NCBI GenBank assembly: GCA_016124255.1
Contig: WGOB01000027.1
Span: forward strand, 1 to 42,418
Direction of reading: 5' to 3'
DNA from: Alphaproteobacteria bacterium
GTDB lineage: Bacteria > Pseudomonadota > Alphaproteobacteria > Caulobacterales > Aquidulcibacteraceae
Length of the DNA: 42,418 nucleotides
A program made the translations under genes and the position numbers. Each line of letters opens with the position of its first letter. The first letter of the stretch is position 1. The notes beneath the pieces were generated by a model. It was not told where the DNA came from. It worked only from the letters and a program-made list of their open reading frames with translations, and did no database searches. Shown one piece after another: positions 1 to 7,800 of the stretch.

Positions 1-609
1 ATAGGTCCCGTCCTCGTTCTGGATCACGCCATGGACGGTGAGGTGGCGCGCCTGCGCATCGCTGAGATAATTGTTCTCGCTCTTCATCCGCGCCAGTGCG
101 TCCTCGATCGTGGCGTAGCGCTTCGGCAGGCGCGCGGCGGCGGCGCGGCGCTCGTCAATCCACGCGCGCCACCTGTCTCGGAAGGGCGCCGCGTCCCGTT
201 CCGCGATCAGCCGCGGCGAAGGGCCCAGCCCTTCGATGGCGACGATCTTCTTGACGTTCTCAGGATAAAGCCCGGAATAGCGCAGCGCGATGTTGCCGCC
301 CAGCGAATGGGCGACGATCGACACCGGCGCCAGCTTCAATTGGTGCACCAGCTGCGCCAGGTCGTAGACATAGGCGAGCATCGAATAATCGCCGTCGGGA
401 GACCATGCGCTGTCGCCGTGGCCGCGCAGATCGACGGCGATGACCCGCCAGTCGCGCCGGAACGCCTCCGCCGTCCAGTCCCAGGAACGGCAATGGTCGC
501 GCCCGCCATGGACCAGCAAGAGCGGCGGCGCCTCCGGCGCGCCCCACTCGACATAGTGGAGCCGCAGGCGCTGCGAGATGAAGGTGTGCGAGGCGGGGCC
601 GGCGATCAT
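1..609 (-). CDS. alpha/beta hydrolase, 3' end outside the window
   Basis: The reverse strand from the ATG at 607-609 reads without a stop to the window edge, about 203 residues. The N-terminal part has the alpha/beta-hydrolase order: a strand followed by LLLVHGG (oxyanion-hole region), a D-x-R-G-H-G-D-S motif after strand 4, and the nucleophile elbow AHSLGGN near residue 100, with Ser the presumed nucleophile. The acid and the catalytic His lie past the cut or cannot be assigned. The family hydrolyses esters, lactones or C-C bonds; the substrate cannot be told. The gene is divergent from the thiolase at 734, with 124 bases between them. The fold is secure; the specific activity is unknown. 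Confidence 0.85.
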   Translation of the reverse strand, partial: MIAGPASHTFISQRLRLHYVEWGAPEAPPLLLVHGGRDHCRSWDWTAEAFRRDWRVIAVDLRGHGDSAWSPDGDYSMLAYVYDLAQLVHQLKLAPVSIVAHSLGGNIALRYSGLYPENVKKIVAIEGLGPSPRLIAERDAAPFRDRWRAWIDERRAAAARLPKRYATIEDALARMKSENNYLSDAQARHLTVHGVIQNEDGTY

Positions 610-733
610 GGGCGCTCCTTAGCCGCTCGCCCCGCGCGCGGTCCAGAGCAGCTGCGCTTCTGCCGCCACGTGATGCGTGGACTTTCGCCAGCCCGGCGTT
701 GAAGATCGCGGCCGCAATGCCGGAGATCGTCCT

Positions 734-1966
734 ATGAGCGAAGCCTACATCATCGACGCCTGCCGCACGCCGCGCGGCATCGGCAAGGTCGGGAAAGGGG
801 CGCTCTCGCACCTGCATCCCCAGCACCTGGGCGCGACCGTGCTGAGGGCGCTGAAGGACCGCAACGATCTCAACACCGCCGACGTCGACGACATCATCTG
901 GGGAACCTCCACCCAGGTCGGCAAGCAAGGCGCCGATCTCGGCCGCATGTCGGCGCTGTTGGCCGGCTACGACATAAAGGCCAGCGGCGTGACGCTCGAC
1001 CGCTTCTGCGGCTCCGGCATCTCCGTAGTGAACATGGCCGCCGCCTCGATCATGTCGGGCATGGAGGATCTGGTCATCGCCGGCGGCGCCGAGATGATGT
1101 CCTATACCGCGTCGCTGCCGCCATCGGGCATGATGATGGACCGCGACAACCCCATGCTTCGTGAGATGCATCCCCAATCGCATCAGGGCGTTTGCGGCGA
1201 CGCGATCGCGGCCAAGGAGGGCATCTCGCGCCGCGCCACCGAGGAGCTCGGCGTGGAAAGCCAGAAGCGCGCCGCCGCCGCCATCGCGGACGGCCATTTC
1301 GAGAAGAGCCTCGTCGCCGTCTACAACGAAGACGGGACCCTCGCCCTCGACAAGGAGGAATTCCCCCGCCCCAACACCACCCTTGACGGCCTTGCCGGCC
1401 TCAAGCCCGCATTCGAGCAGATGATGGATATGCCGCTCGATGAGAAGGGCACGACGTTCCGTAAGCTGATCAATGCGCGGTATCCCGAGATCGACATCAA
1501 GGGCGTGCATCACGCCGGCACATCCTCCGGCGTCGTCGACGGCTCAGGCGCGGTGCTCCTCGCTTCGAAGACCTATGCCGAGAAGAACGGCCTCAAGCCC
1601 CGCGCGCGCGTCGTCGCCTTCGCCAATGTCGGCGATTGCCCGACGCTGATGCTGAACGCGCCCGTGCCGGCGGCGAAGAAAGTGTTGGCCAAGGCCGGCC
1701 TCACGCCGGACGACATCGACCTCTGGGAAATCAACGAGGCGTTCGCCGTGGTGGCGGAGAAATTCATCCGCGACCTCAAGCTCGATCGCGACAAGGTGAA
1801 CGTGAACGGCGGCGCGATCGCGCTCGGTCACCCCATCGGCGCCACCGGATCCATCCTCATCGGCACGATCGTCGATGAACTGGAACGGCGCGATCTGAAG
1901 CGCGGCCTGGTCACGATGTGCGCCGCCGGCGGCATGGCGCCGGCCATCATCGTGGAGCGGGTCTGA
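734..1966 (+). CDS. thiolase (acetyl-CoA C-acyltransferase)
   Basis: A 410-residue thiolase that condenses two acyl-CoA or cleaves 3-ketoacyl-CoA. The nucleophilic Cys92 lies in DRFCGSG, the NEAF motif and the GGAIALGHPIGATGS loop (catalytic His) are present, and the second catalytic Cys is in MCAAGG near the C-terminus. All four active-site blocks are intact. The start at 734 is preceded by GGAGATC; a longer in-frame version from 677 would add 19 residues unlike the family. The neighbour across the divergent promoter is a hydrolase, so no pathway is fixed. It could serve beta-oxidation, polyhydroxyalkanoate or acetoacetyl-CoA synthesis. Confidence 0.93.
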   Translation: MSEAYIIDACRTPRGIGKVGKGALSHLHPQHLGATVLRALKDRNDLNTADVDDIIWGTSTQVGKQGADLGRMSALLAGYDIKASGVTLDRFCGSGISVVNMAAASIMSGMEDLVIAGGAEMMSYTASLPPSGMMMDRDNPMLREMHPQSHQGVCGDAIAAKEGISRRATEELGVESQKRAAAAIADGHFEKSLVAVYNEDGTLALDKEEFPRPNTTLDGLAGLKPAFEQMMDMPLDEKGTTFRKLINARYPEIDIKGVHHAGTSSGVVDGSGAVLLASKTYAEKNGLKPRARVVAFANVGDCPTLMLNAPVPAAKKVLAKAGLTPDDIDLWEINEAFAVVAEKFIRDLKLDRDKVNVNGGAIALGHPIGATGSILIGTIVDELERRDLKRGLVTMCAAGGMAPAIIVERV

Positions 1967-2485
1967 TCAGCGCGCGCCGCGCAGGCGTTCGCTGAACGCG
2001 CCCTGGCCTTCCAGCCAGATGCCGAAGAACGCGCGGCTGAAACCGGCGCTGTCCAGCGTGCAGCGTTCGCGGCCGTTGTGAAAAAACCGCGCCCGGCTCG
2101 GGCTCACGCTGACGCCGGTGATGCGGTCTCCGGCGTTCACGTCTGCAAAGCAGCGCACCAATTGTCCGCGCAGCCCATCAGCCTCCTCGACCCCGCGCCG
2201 GCGCATTTCATCGATCGTCCGGTCAGCCAACGCCGCCGCCGAGAACGCGCGACGATAGGTCAGCGTGAGCGCGAAGGGGCTCTCCCATGAGAAAGCGCCG
2301 CTCTCCGACCAGAGCGCTGCATCGAACACGTTCCACACCATGAACCTGTAGGGCGATTGCCCGACCAGCTGCGCCCCGGAAATGGCGCGTTCCACTTCCG
2401 CCGGGCGCGGATTAGCGTTCGCTGGCGCCGCCACGATCAGGCACGCCGCGATCAGGGCGAAGAATCCTCGAAGATGCGCGCGCAT
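1967..2485 (-). CDS. secreted chalcone-isomerase-like protein
   Basis: A 172-residue protein with an N-terminal signal peptide (charged MRAHLRG, then a hydrophobic run ending near APANA). The mature part resembles periplasmic chalcone-isomerase-like proteins (Chalcone_3 type): LVGQSPYRFMVWNVFDAALW near the start, a central LTLTYRRAF strand, and a C-terminal SRAFFGIWL helix. Bacterial members are rarely shown to be enzymes. The start at 2485 is chosen because GGGAGAG lies a few bases upstream; an upstream in-frame start at 2506 has no such site. It ends one base after the thiolase stop, convergent with it. Confidence 0.7.
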   Translation of the reverse strand: MRAHLRGFFALIAACLIVAAPANANPRPAEVERAISGAQLVGQSPYRFMVWNVFDAALWSESGAFSWESPFALTLTYRRAFSAAALADRTIDEMRRRGVEEADGLRGQLVRCFADVNAGDRITGVSVSPSRARFFHNGRERCTLDSAGFSRAFFGIWLEGQGAFSERLRGAR

Positions 2486-2553
2486 CAGCGCTCTCCCACT
2501 GATCACTGGGGTTCCCGCTAGTCTACGACCCGGCGCGCCCCGCGGATCAGCCT

Positions 2554-2580
2554 CCGTATGTCTCCTTAGGGGATCGGGCG
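2554..2580 (+). promoter_or_regulatory. candidate FixJ-type site upstream of the fixK-like gene
   Basis: The stretch beginning CCGTATGTCTCCTTAGGGGA (2554-2573) lies about 60 bases upstream of the Crp/Fnr gene. From memory it resembles the CGTA...TCCTTAGGG pattern ahead of FixJ-controlled fixK genes in rhizobia and Caulobacter. The location, the encoded FixK-type product and a fixLJ pair 2 kb away all fit. No aligned consensus was available, so this is a candidate only. Confidence 0.4.
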
Positions 2581-2633
2581 GAATTTTTCCTCCTGGCGGC
2601 CCCGTTTAGCCTCCAGATCGAGAGGAGGCCGCC

Positions 2634-3302
2634 ATGGGCCATGCAGCTGAAACGCAGGATTTGGCGCGCCCATGCCCGCGCAGGACGCCCGCCGATATCG
2701 CGCTCACCCGGGCTGGGCCTGCGCTCACCGCGCCATACGCCCGCGGCGAGGAGATATATGCGGAAGAAGCCCCGGCGGTGTTTCTGTATCGCGTTGTCTC
2801 CGGCGCGGTCCGCCTCACGCGCATCCTCAGCGACGGCCGCCGCCAAGTCGGCGCGTTCCTGCTTCCGGGCGATTGTTTTGGCCTTGAACCCGGCGCAGCG
2901 CACGGGTGCTCCGCCGAAGCCGTCGTCGACACCCGCGTGGCGCTGGTGCGGCGCGCGACGATCGAGGCCCGCGCCGCAGAAGACGCCGCGCTCGCATCGG
3001 CGATGTGGCGGCTGACGCAGAACGAACTCGCCCGCTTGCAGGATCATATGCTGTTGCTTGGCCGCAAGTCCGCCGTCCAGCGCGTTTCGGCGTTTCTGCT
3101 GGAGATGGCCGCTCGCGCCGCTCACGACGCGTGCATCGACTTACCGATGTCGCGCAGCGACATCGCAGACTATCTGGGGCTGACCATCGAGACCGTATCG
3201 CGCACGCTGTCCCAGCTGGAGCGGGACGGATACATCCGCATGCTCTCGACGCGTACGATCGTCTTGCGCGCGCCGCGTGCGCTGGCCCACATCGAGGCGT
3301 AA
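2634..3302 (+). CDS. Crp/Fnr-family transcription regulator, FixK type
   Basis: A 222-residue regulator. Residues 30-115 form the cyclic-nucleotide-like sensor barrel (GEEIYAEE, then LPGDCFGLEP), about 120-150 the dimer helix, and 170-205 the winged HTH with recognition helix E186-T-V-S-R190. Glu-x-x-Ser-Arg there is typical of Fnr/FixK proteins binding TTGAT-type half sites. The N-terminal cysteine cluster of oxygen-sensing Fnr is missing (only C14, then C81, C92, C167), so it probably relays a signal from FixLJ. The start at 2634 has a strong GAGGAGG site. The reductase gene starts two bases after the stop, so the two are probably co-transcribed. Confidence 0.88.
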   Translation: MGHAAETQDLARPCPRRTPADIALTRAGPALTAPYARGEEIYAEEAPAVFLYRVVSGAVRLTRILSDGRRQVGAFLLPGDCFGLEPGAAHGCSAEAVVDTRVALVRRATIEARAAEDAALASAMWRLTQNELARLQDHMLLLGRKSAVQRVSAFLLEMAARAAHDACIDLPMSRSDIADYLGLTIETVSRTLSQLERDGYIRMLSTRTIVLRAPRALAHIEA

Positions 3303-3303
3303 C

Positions 3304-3894
3304 GTGAAGCACGCGCTGATTCTGGGCCACCCGAAAGCGCGCAGCTTCGCCGGCGCGGTCGCTGACGCGTATCGCGACGCGGCGCAGGCGGCCGGCGCCG
3401 CAGTGGTGCTCCGCGATCTCTATGACATCCAGTTCGATCCGCGCTTGGGTGCGCCCGAGGTCCCAGCGCCCCAGGGTTTCACGCCCGCGGCCGATGTCCT
3501 GCGCGAGCGGGAAATCATCGGCGATGCGGACGTATTCGCGTTCGTCTATCCGTTGTGGTTCAACGCGCCGCCCGCGATCGTCAGCGGCTACGTGCAGCGT
3601 GTCTTCGGCATGGGCTTCGGCTTTGGGCCGATCGCCGGGGGCGCCAACGCGCCTTTGCTCACGGGGTGCAGGCTTGCGACCTTCACGTCATCGGGCGCGC
3701 CGACGGAGTGGCTTGTGCGCGAGGGCGCCTGGGAGGCGCTTCAGCAGGTGTTCGATCGGCACTTTGCCGACGCCTGCGGCATGGTCGTCGCCGAGCATGT
3801 GCATTGCGGCGGGCTCTCCGCCGCCACGCGGGCCGACGTGATCGAGGCCTATCTTGCCCGCACGCGCGAAGCCGCGACGCGCCTCGCGCGCTGA
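3304..3894 (+). CDS. flavodoxin-fold NAD(P)H:quinone oxidoreductase family
   Basis: A 196-residue protein of the NQO1/KefF/MdaB-like flavodoxin-fold family, which uses FMN or FAD to reduce quinones or dyes with NAD(P)H. It opens with HALILGHPKARSF, the usual strand plus phosphate-binding loop, and has the conserved FVYPLWFNAPPAI segment (about 80-93) that packs on the flavin. The start is the GTG at 3304, two bases after the stop of the fixK-like gene; the first residues match family N-termini. Transcriptional coupling to the regulator suggests a role in redox balance under oxygen limitation. The substrate is unknown. Confidence 0.82.
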   Translation: MKHALILGHPKARSFAGAVADAYRDAAQAAGAAVVLRDLYDIQFDPRLGAPEVPAPQGFTPAADVLREREIIGDADVFAFVYPLWFNAPPAIVSGYVQRVFGMGFGFGPIAGGANAPLLTGCRLATFTSSGAPTEWLVREGAWEALQQVFDRHFADACGMVVAEHVHCGGLSAATRADVIEAYLARTREAATRLAR

Positions 3895-3896
3895 TC

Positions 3897-4271
3897 TCAG
3901 CTAAAGATCCGGCGCACCGCGCGCATCAGGTCATCTGATTGCAGCGGCTTCTCCACGATCGGCACGCCCGCCGCATCGGCGCGCGCCCGCACCGCGCCGC
4001 TGGGATTAGACGTGATGAGAATTGCCGGCCGCGCCGCTGCGCCGTCGCGCCGCATCATCTCCACCACGTCGAGGCCTGTCAGCGCCGGCAGCCGATGGTC
4101 GATGATCAGGCAGTCGAACGCCGGCGCCGGCGGGCGCGCCAGAAGCTCCAGCGGCGAGGCGAACGCAGCGACCCGGAAGCCCTCCAATTCCAGCGCGAAC
4201 TGGAGGGCGTGCCGGACCGCCGCATCGTCATCGACAATCAGCAGCGTCCGAGAGGTGAAAGCCTGCGCCAT
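3897..4271 (-). CDS. receiver-only response regulator
   Basis: A 124-residue single receiver domain with no output domain. The acidic pocket is D14-D15-D16, the phospho-acceptor is D58 in CLIIDHRLP, the switch Thr is T87 and the conserved Lys is K108 in VEKPL, so all catalytic positions are intact. It lies just downstream of fixJ on the same strand (62 bases), so it probably belongs to the fixLJ transcript. Stand-alone receivers often act as phosphate sinks or protein-interaction switches. It could buffer phosphate flow from the FixL kinase, but that is inference. Confidence 0.85.
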   Translation of the reverse strand: MAQAFTSRTLLIVDDDAAVRHALQFALELEGFRVAAFASPLELLARPPAPAFDCLIIDHRLPALTGLDVVEMMRRDGAAARPAILITSNPSGAVRARADAAGVPIVEKPLQSDDLMRAVRRIFS

Positions 4272-4333
4272 CCCGCGGAGGATGCGCGCATGACCGGTGC
4301 GGCGCCTTGACCTGTCGCAAGGCGCTTATCGGT

Positions 4334-4966
4334 TCAGAGATCGGCGACGCCCGCCAGCATCGCCAGGCGCACGAGTTCCGACAGCGAGCCGGCATCCGTT
4401 TTGGCCATCAGGTTCGCACGGTAAACCTCGACAGTGCGCGGGCTGATGCCGAGCGCCGCCGCGATGACCTTGTTGGACTCGCCCCTGACGAGCCCGCGCA
4501 GCACGTCGCGTTCGCGGCCGGAGAGGCGCGCGATCCGCTGCGCCGCCTGGGCGCGGCGCGCCTCGCGCTCGCTGAGGTCGGCGTCCGCCGCCAGCGCGTT
4601 GGCGACTGCGGCAAGCAGCGCCGCCTCGCTGTAGGGCTTTTCCAGGAACTCGCCGGCGCCCGCCTTCATCGCCGCGACCGCGAGCGGCACATCGCCGTGT
4701 CCCGTCACGACGATGATCGGCAGCGGCGTGATCCCTTGGGCGCGGATGGCGTTGATGAGATCAAGGCCGGTCATGCCCGGCATGCGCATGTCGGTGATAA
4801 TGCAGCCCGATCGCGCCGCCGCCGCGACCGCCAGGAAATCGGCCGCCGCGGGATAGAGGCGCACCGCGTGGCCGGCGGTCGAAAGCAGAAAGCCGAGCGA
4901 CTCGCGCGCGGCCTCGTCATCATCGATGACATGGACGATCGGTCTGTCGGGCGCCGGATCAGACAT
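4334..4966 (-). CDS. fixJ: FixJ-type response regulator
   Basis: A 210-residue two-domain regulator. The receiver (1-125) has D15-D16-D17, phospho-acceptor D59 in CIITDMRMPGM, T88 and K110 in LEKPY. The C-terminal LuxR/NarL HTH (about 140-205) contains RERDVLRGLVRGESNKVIA and SPRTVEVYRANLMAK. The VHVIDDDEAAR opening and TEVYRAN-like recognition helix are characteristic of FixJ/TodT-type regulators. Its start overlaps the 3' end of the kinase gene by 8 bases, so the pair is translationally coupled. The likely target is the fixK-like gene at 2634, which has a matching upstream site. Confidence 0.9.
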   Translation of the reverse strand: MSDPAPDRPIVHVIDDDEAARESLGFLLSTAGHAVRLYPAAADFLAVAAAARSGCIITDMRMPGMTGLDLINAIRAQGITPLPIIVVTGHGDVPLAVAAMKAGAGEFLEKPYSEAALLAAVANALAADADLSEREARRAQAAQRIARLSGRERDVLRGLVRGESNKVIAAALGISPRTVEVYRANLMAKTDAGSLSELVRLAMLAGVADL

Positions 4967-6449
4967 GAGCCCGTCGCAACGTGAAACGGAAGACTGCGCC
5001 GGTGGGTGAATTGGCGTCCGCCCAGATGCGCCCGCCGTGGTTTTCCACGATCGTGCGGGAAATGGATAGCCCCACCCCCATGCCGTTCGGCTTGGCCGAT
5101 ACGAAAGGCTGAAACAGCTGCGCCGCCGCCTCGGCGCTGAGGCCGGGGCCGGTGTCGGCGACGCTCACGATCGTCATCCCGTCTTCGCCCGCCGTCGTTT
5201 CGATCGTCAACGCGCGCTGCGGCGACCCTTGCATCGCTTCGATCGCGTTGCGCGCAAGGTTGAGCAGCACCTGCTGAATCTGCACCTTGTCCGCCATCAC
5301 CTGGTCGACGGCCGGATCCGCGCGCAGCCTGAAGCGGACATCCTTGACGCCCACAAGCGCCAGCGCCGCCGCCTCCTCGATCACCCGGCTGGCGCTCTCC
5401 ACGCGGGTCTCCGCGTCGCGCCGGGCCACGAAATCGCGCAGGCGGCGGATGATGTCGCCTGCGCGCAGCGCCTGTGCGGCGGCCTTGTCCACCGCATCGA
5501 GCACCTTCGGCCGGTCCAGGCTCTCTTCGTGGAGGAGCTTGACCGAGCCTTTCAGATAATTGGAGATCGCCGAGAGCGGCTGGTTGAGCTCATGCGCGAG
5601 CGCCTGCGCCATTTCTCCAAGCGCCGTGAGCCGCGAGACATGCACAAGCTCGCTCTGCAGCTCCTGCAGGCGCGCCTCGGTTTCCTGGCGCTGCGTGAGA
5701 TCGCGGATGAATCCGGTGAAGCTGCGAACGCCGTCGACGTGCATCTCGCCGACTGCGAGCTCGATGGGAAACGTCGAGCCGTCTTTGCGCTCCGCAGTGA
5801 CGACGCGTCCGATGCCGATGATGCGCCGCTCGCCTGTCGTCATGTAGCGATGCATGAAGCCGTCGTGTCCGGCGCGGTAAGGCTCCGGCATCAGCATGCT
5901 GACATCGCGCCCGAGCACCTCCGGCGCCGTCCACCCGAACATCCGCTCCGCTGCCGCGCTGAAGGTTTGAACACGGCCGTCGGTGTCGATCTCGATCATC
6001 GCGTCGGGCGCGGCGTCGAAGATGGACTTCACCAGCGCTTCGCGGACGTCGAGCGCCTCGGTGCGCGGCCCGATTTCATGCTCGGCGCGGCGCAGCTGCT
6101 CGCCGAAACCCGCGATGACGAGGCCGATGGCGATGAACGCGAGCGCCTCGAAGAGTTCAAGCGCAGTGATCGGCGCGCGCTGAATCGCGAACAGGACCAG
6201 GAGGCTTGTCAGTGTGGCGAGCACGCCCCCGGCGAAACCCCGCAGCGCCGCCCCAGTCAGCACGGCGGGCACGAAGAGAAGCAGGCGCGCGTCTCCCGCG
6301 AGAGCCGGGTTCAGCGTTGTGAGCGCCGCCGCCGCGGCCAAGGCCGCGACGAGGCCGCTGGCGATCAGCGGCGACTGCGCCGCCCACCGCCAAAGCGCGC
6401 GCGCGCCGTCCCCGATCGTATGCGCGGGCTGACTCATCCGCGGAGCCAT
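4959..6449 (-). CDS. fixL: FixL-type PAS sensor histidine kinase, probable heme oxygen sensor
   Basis: A 496-residue membrane kinase. Residues about 25-115 hold several hydrophobic segments, then a PAS domain (about 130-255), a HisKA dimer helix with H286 in ALAHELNQPL, and an HATPase domain (N401 in NLARNAIEAM, DTGPGL, GMGVGLS). The PAS matches the FixL heme pocket: H195 in GHDGF aligns with Bradyrhizobium FixL H200, an Arg six residues on with R206, and the IIGIGR Arg with R220; the H214 position is Arg here. These matches support but do not prove heme binding. The ATG at 6449 is chosen; a TTG at 6497 would overlap the Fnr-like box, and an ATG at 6437 is also possible. Confidence 0.88.
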   Translation of the reverse strand: MAPRMSQPAHTIGDGARALWRWAAQSPLIASGLVAALAAAAALTTLNPALAGDARLLLFVPAVLTGAALRGFAGGVLATLTSLLVLFAIQRAPITALELFEALAFIAIGLVIAGFGEQLRRAEHEIGPRTEALDVREALVKSIFDAAPDAMIEIDTDGRVQTFSAAAERMFGWTAPEVLGRDVSMLMPEPYRAGHDGFMHRYMTTGERRIIGIGRVVTAERKDGSTFPIELAVGEMHVDGVRSFTGFIRDLTQRQETEARLQELQSELVHVSRLTALGEMAQALAHELNQPLSAISNYLKGSVKLLHEESLDRPKVLDAVDKAAAQALRAGDIIRRLRDFVARRDAETRVESASRVIEEAAALALVGVKDVRFRLRADPAVDQVMADKVQIQQVLLNLARNAIEAMQGSPQRALTIETTAGEDGMTIVSVADTGPGLSAEAAAQLFQPFVSAKPNGMGVGLSISRTIVENHGGRIWADANSPTGAVFRFTLRRAHV

Positions 6450-6483
6450 AGAGCAGCCGGCGTAATCCCGCCAAGAGCGGCGA

Positions 6484-6525
6484 TTGCGCTGGGTCAAGTC
6501 GCGCGGCGCGCCGGGCGACTAGTCT
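6484..6525 (+). promoter_or_regulatory. Fnr/FixK-like box and -10 upstream of the stress-protein operon
   Basis: TTGCGCTGGGTCAA at 6484-6497 matches 7 of the 10 defined bases of TTGATnnnnATCAA. TAGTCT at 6520-6525 is a possible -10. With that -10 the transcript would start near 6532 and the box centre would sit at -41.5, the usual spacing of Fnr-activated promoters. AAGGAGA follows at 6533 and the ATG at 6546. The box lies between the divergent fixL and usp genes and might affect both. Confidence 0.5.
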
Positions 6526-6545
6526 TCCGCCCAAGGAGAACCGCC

Positions 6546-7379
6546 ATGACTGTCCGCGACCTGCTTGTGCCCTACGTCGACGAGTCTCTCGACGAGCCCG
6601 CCCTGCGCGCCGTCGAGGCGATGGAGATCTTCGCCGACGCGCATGTCGCCGCGCTCGTGATCTCGGCCCTGCCGGCCCCGATCGCCGCCGCGGACGCCAC
6701 GATGTCGGCGACCGCCATCGCGACGGTGATCAGCCAGGTGCGCGAAGAGGGGGCGCGGACCGCAGCGAAGCTGCGCGAGCGGGCCAGGGGGCGCATCGAA
6801 GTGCAGGCTGTCGAATCCTGGTCCCATGCGGCCGTGGACGCGGCCGTCGCCGCCGCCCGCCATGTCGATCTCACGATCATGGCGATCGCGCCGCGCAACC
6901 GCGAAACGGCCCTGCGCAACGACATTCTTGAAGGCGTACTGATCGAGTCGGGCCGCGCGGTCCTGGCTTTGCCCGCAGCGGCTGCGCCGCCGAAGACGTT
7001 TGCGCGCGTCCTGATCGCGTGGGACGCGACGCGCGAGGCTGTGCGCGCTGTCGCGCAAGCGGGCCCCTTCCTTGAGCGCGCCGAGGCGGTGAAGATCGTG
7101 ACGGTGGACGCCCGTGCGACGCCGCGCGGCCTGGGCGATGCGCCGGGTGCGCAGCTGGCGACGCATCTGGCGCGTCACGGCTGCAACGTCGACATCCTCA
7201 ATCTGGACGGACAGGGCCGCCCCGCCAGCGAGGCGATCTTGACGGCCGCGGTCGATCTTGACGCCGACCTCATCATCATGGGCGCCTTCCACCACGCGCG
7301 TCTGCAGCAGGCGCTTTTCGGCGGCGTTACAAGGACGTTGCTTGAAACCACGCGCGCGCCCTTGTTCCTTGCCCACTGA
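6546..7379 (+). CDS. tandem-domain universal stress protein
   Basis: A 277-residue protein made of two Usp (HUP-fold) domains, about 1-140 and 148-277, the same architecture as UspE. The second domain ends with a degenerate ATP-binding loop: Gly-Ala-Phe-His, nine residues, Gly-Gly-Val-Thr. The middle Gly of the usual G-x2-G-x9-G-S/T is replaced by His, as in other proteobacterial members. Such proteins accumulate during oxygen or energy limitation. The start at 6546 has AAGGAGA in front. It is the first gene of a probable operon with the unknown protein and the cytochrome c, under an Fnr-like box. An antisense reading through fixL that extends this frame upstream is not coding. Confidence 0.88.
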   Translation: MTVRDLLVPYVDESLDEPALRAVEAMEIFADAHVAALVISALPAPIAAADATMSATAIATVISQVREEGARTAAKLRERARGRIEVQAVESWSHAAVDAAVAAARHVDLTIMAIAPRNRETALRNDILEGVLIESGRAVLALPAAAAPPKTFARVLIAWDATREAVRAVAQAGPFLERAEAVKIVTVDARATPRGLGDAPGAQLATHLARHGCNVDILNLDGQGRPASEAILTAAVDLDADLIIMGAFHHARLQQALFGGVTRTLLETTRAPLFLAH

Positions 7380-7399
7380 GAGTCCAAGAAAGGACGCCG

Positions 7400-7777
7400 A
7401 TGAGCGCGCTGACTGCAATCACGATGCATCTTGCCCGCAACCCGAAGGCGGGCTTTCCCGAGGGCGACGCCCAGCGCGGCTATCGCATCGTTGCGCCTCT
7501 CGACGACGGCGCCCGGCTCGATGTCGTGCGATGGCGCGAAGCGAAGGCGAACTGCACCGTCAATCGTTTCTCGCCCGACGAATCCGAACGTGCCGACGGC
7601 TGGCTGAGCCATCGCGGGTCGCACTGGTATTTCCGCTATGACGAGGAGGAGGAGGGTCCCGACGAACCGCTCTTTCGGCTGGGCGACCACGTTCTGCGCG
7701 TCGGCGAATATGTGACGGTGACCGAGGCGGGCGAAGAGCCGCTTGTGTACCGCGTCACCGATACGACGCCGCTTTAA
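7400..7777 (+). CDS. conserved-looking protein of unknown function in the hypoxia operon
   Basis: A soluble 125-residue protein I do not recognise. It has no signal peptide or membrane segment, is acidic in the middle (a Glu run DEEEEGPDEP at about 81-90) and has several aromatic residues (RGSHWYFRYD). The C-terminal third, LFRLGDHVLRVGEYVTVTE followed by YRVTDTTPL, reads like a beta-rich fold. AAAGGA precedes the ATG at 7400, 20 bases after the usp stop, and the cytochrome gene follows within 25 bases, so the three genes are probably one transcript. Codon use matches the neighbours. Its position suggests a role in oxygen limitation; nothing in it points to a reaction. Confidence 0.75.
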   Translation: MSALTAITMHLARNPKAGFPEGDAQRGYRIVAPLDDGARLDVVRWREAKANCTVNRFSPDESERADGWLSHRGSHWYFRYDEEEEGPDEPLFRLGDHVLRVGEYVTVTEAGEEPLVYRVTDTTPL

Positions 7778-7800
7778 TCGTGGTGAGCGGAGGCCAAGCC

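Noticed and set aside
260-1513. Minus-strand frame across the hydrolase and thiolase
   Set aside because: It spans two real genes in the wrong frame; the hydrolase reads from 609 in another frame.
5229-6545. Long open plus-strand stretch running into the stress-protein gene
   Set aside because: It is antisense to fixL, rich in Arg/His/Ala, and has no family similarity; the Usp fold begins at 6546 behind its own ribosome site.
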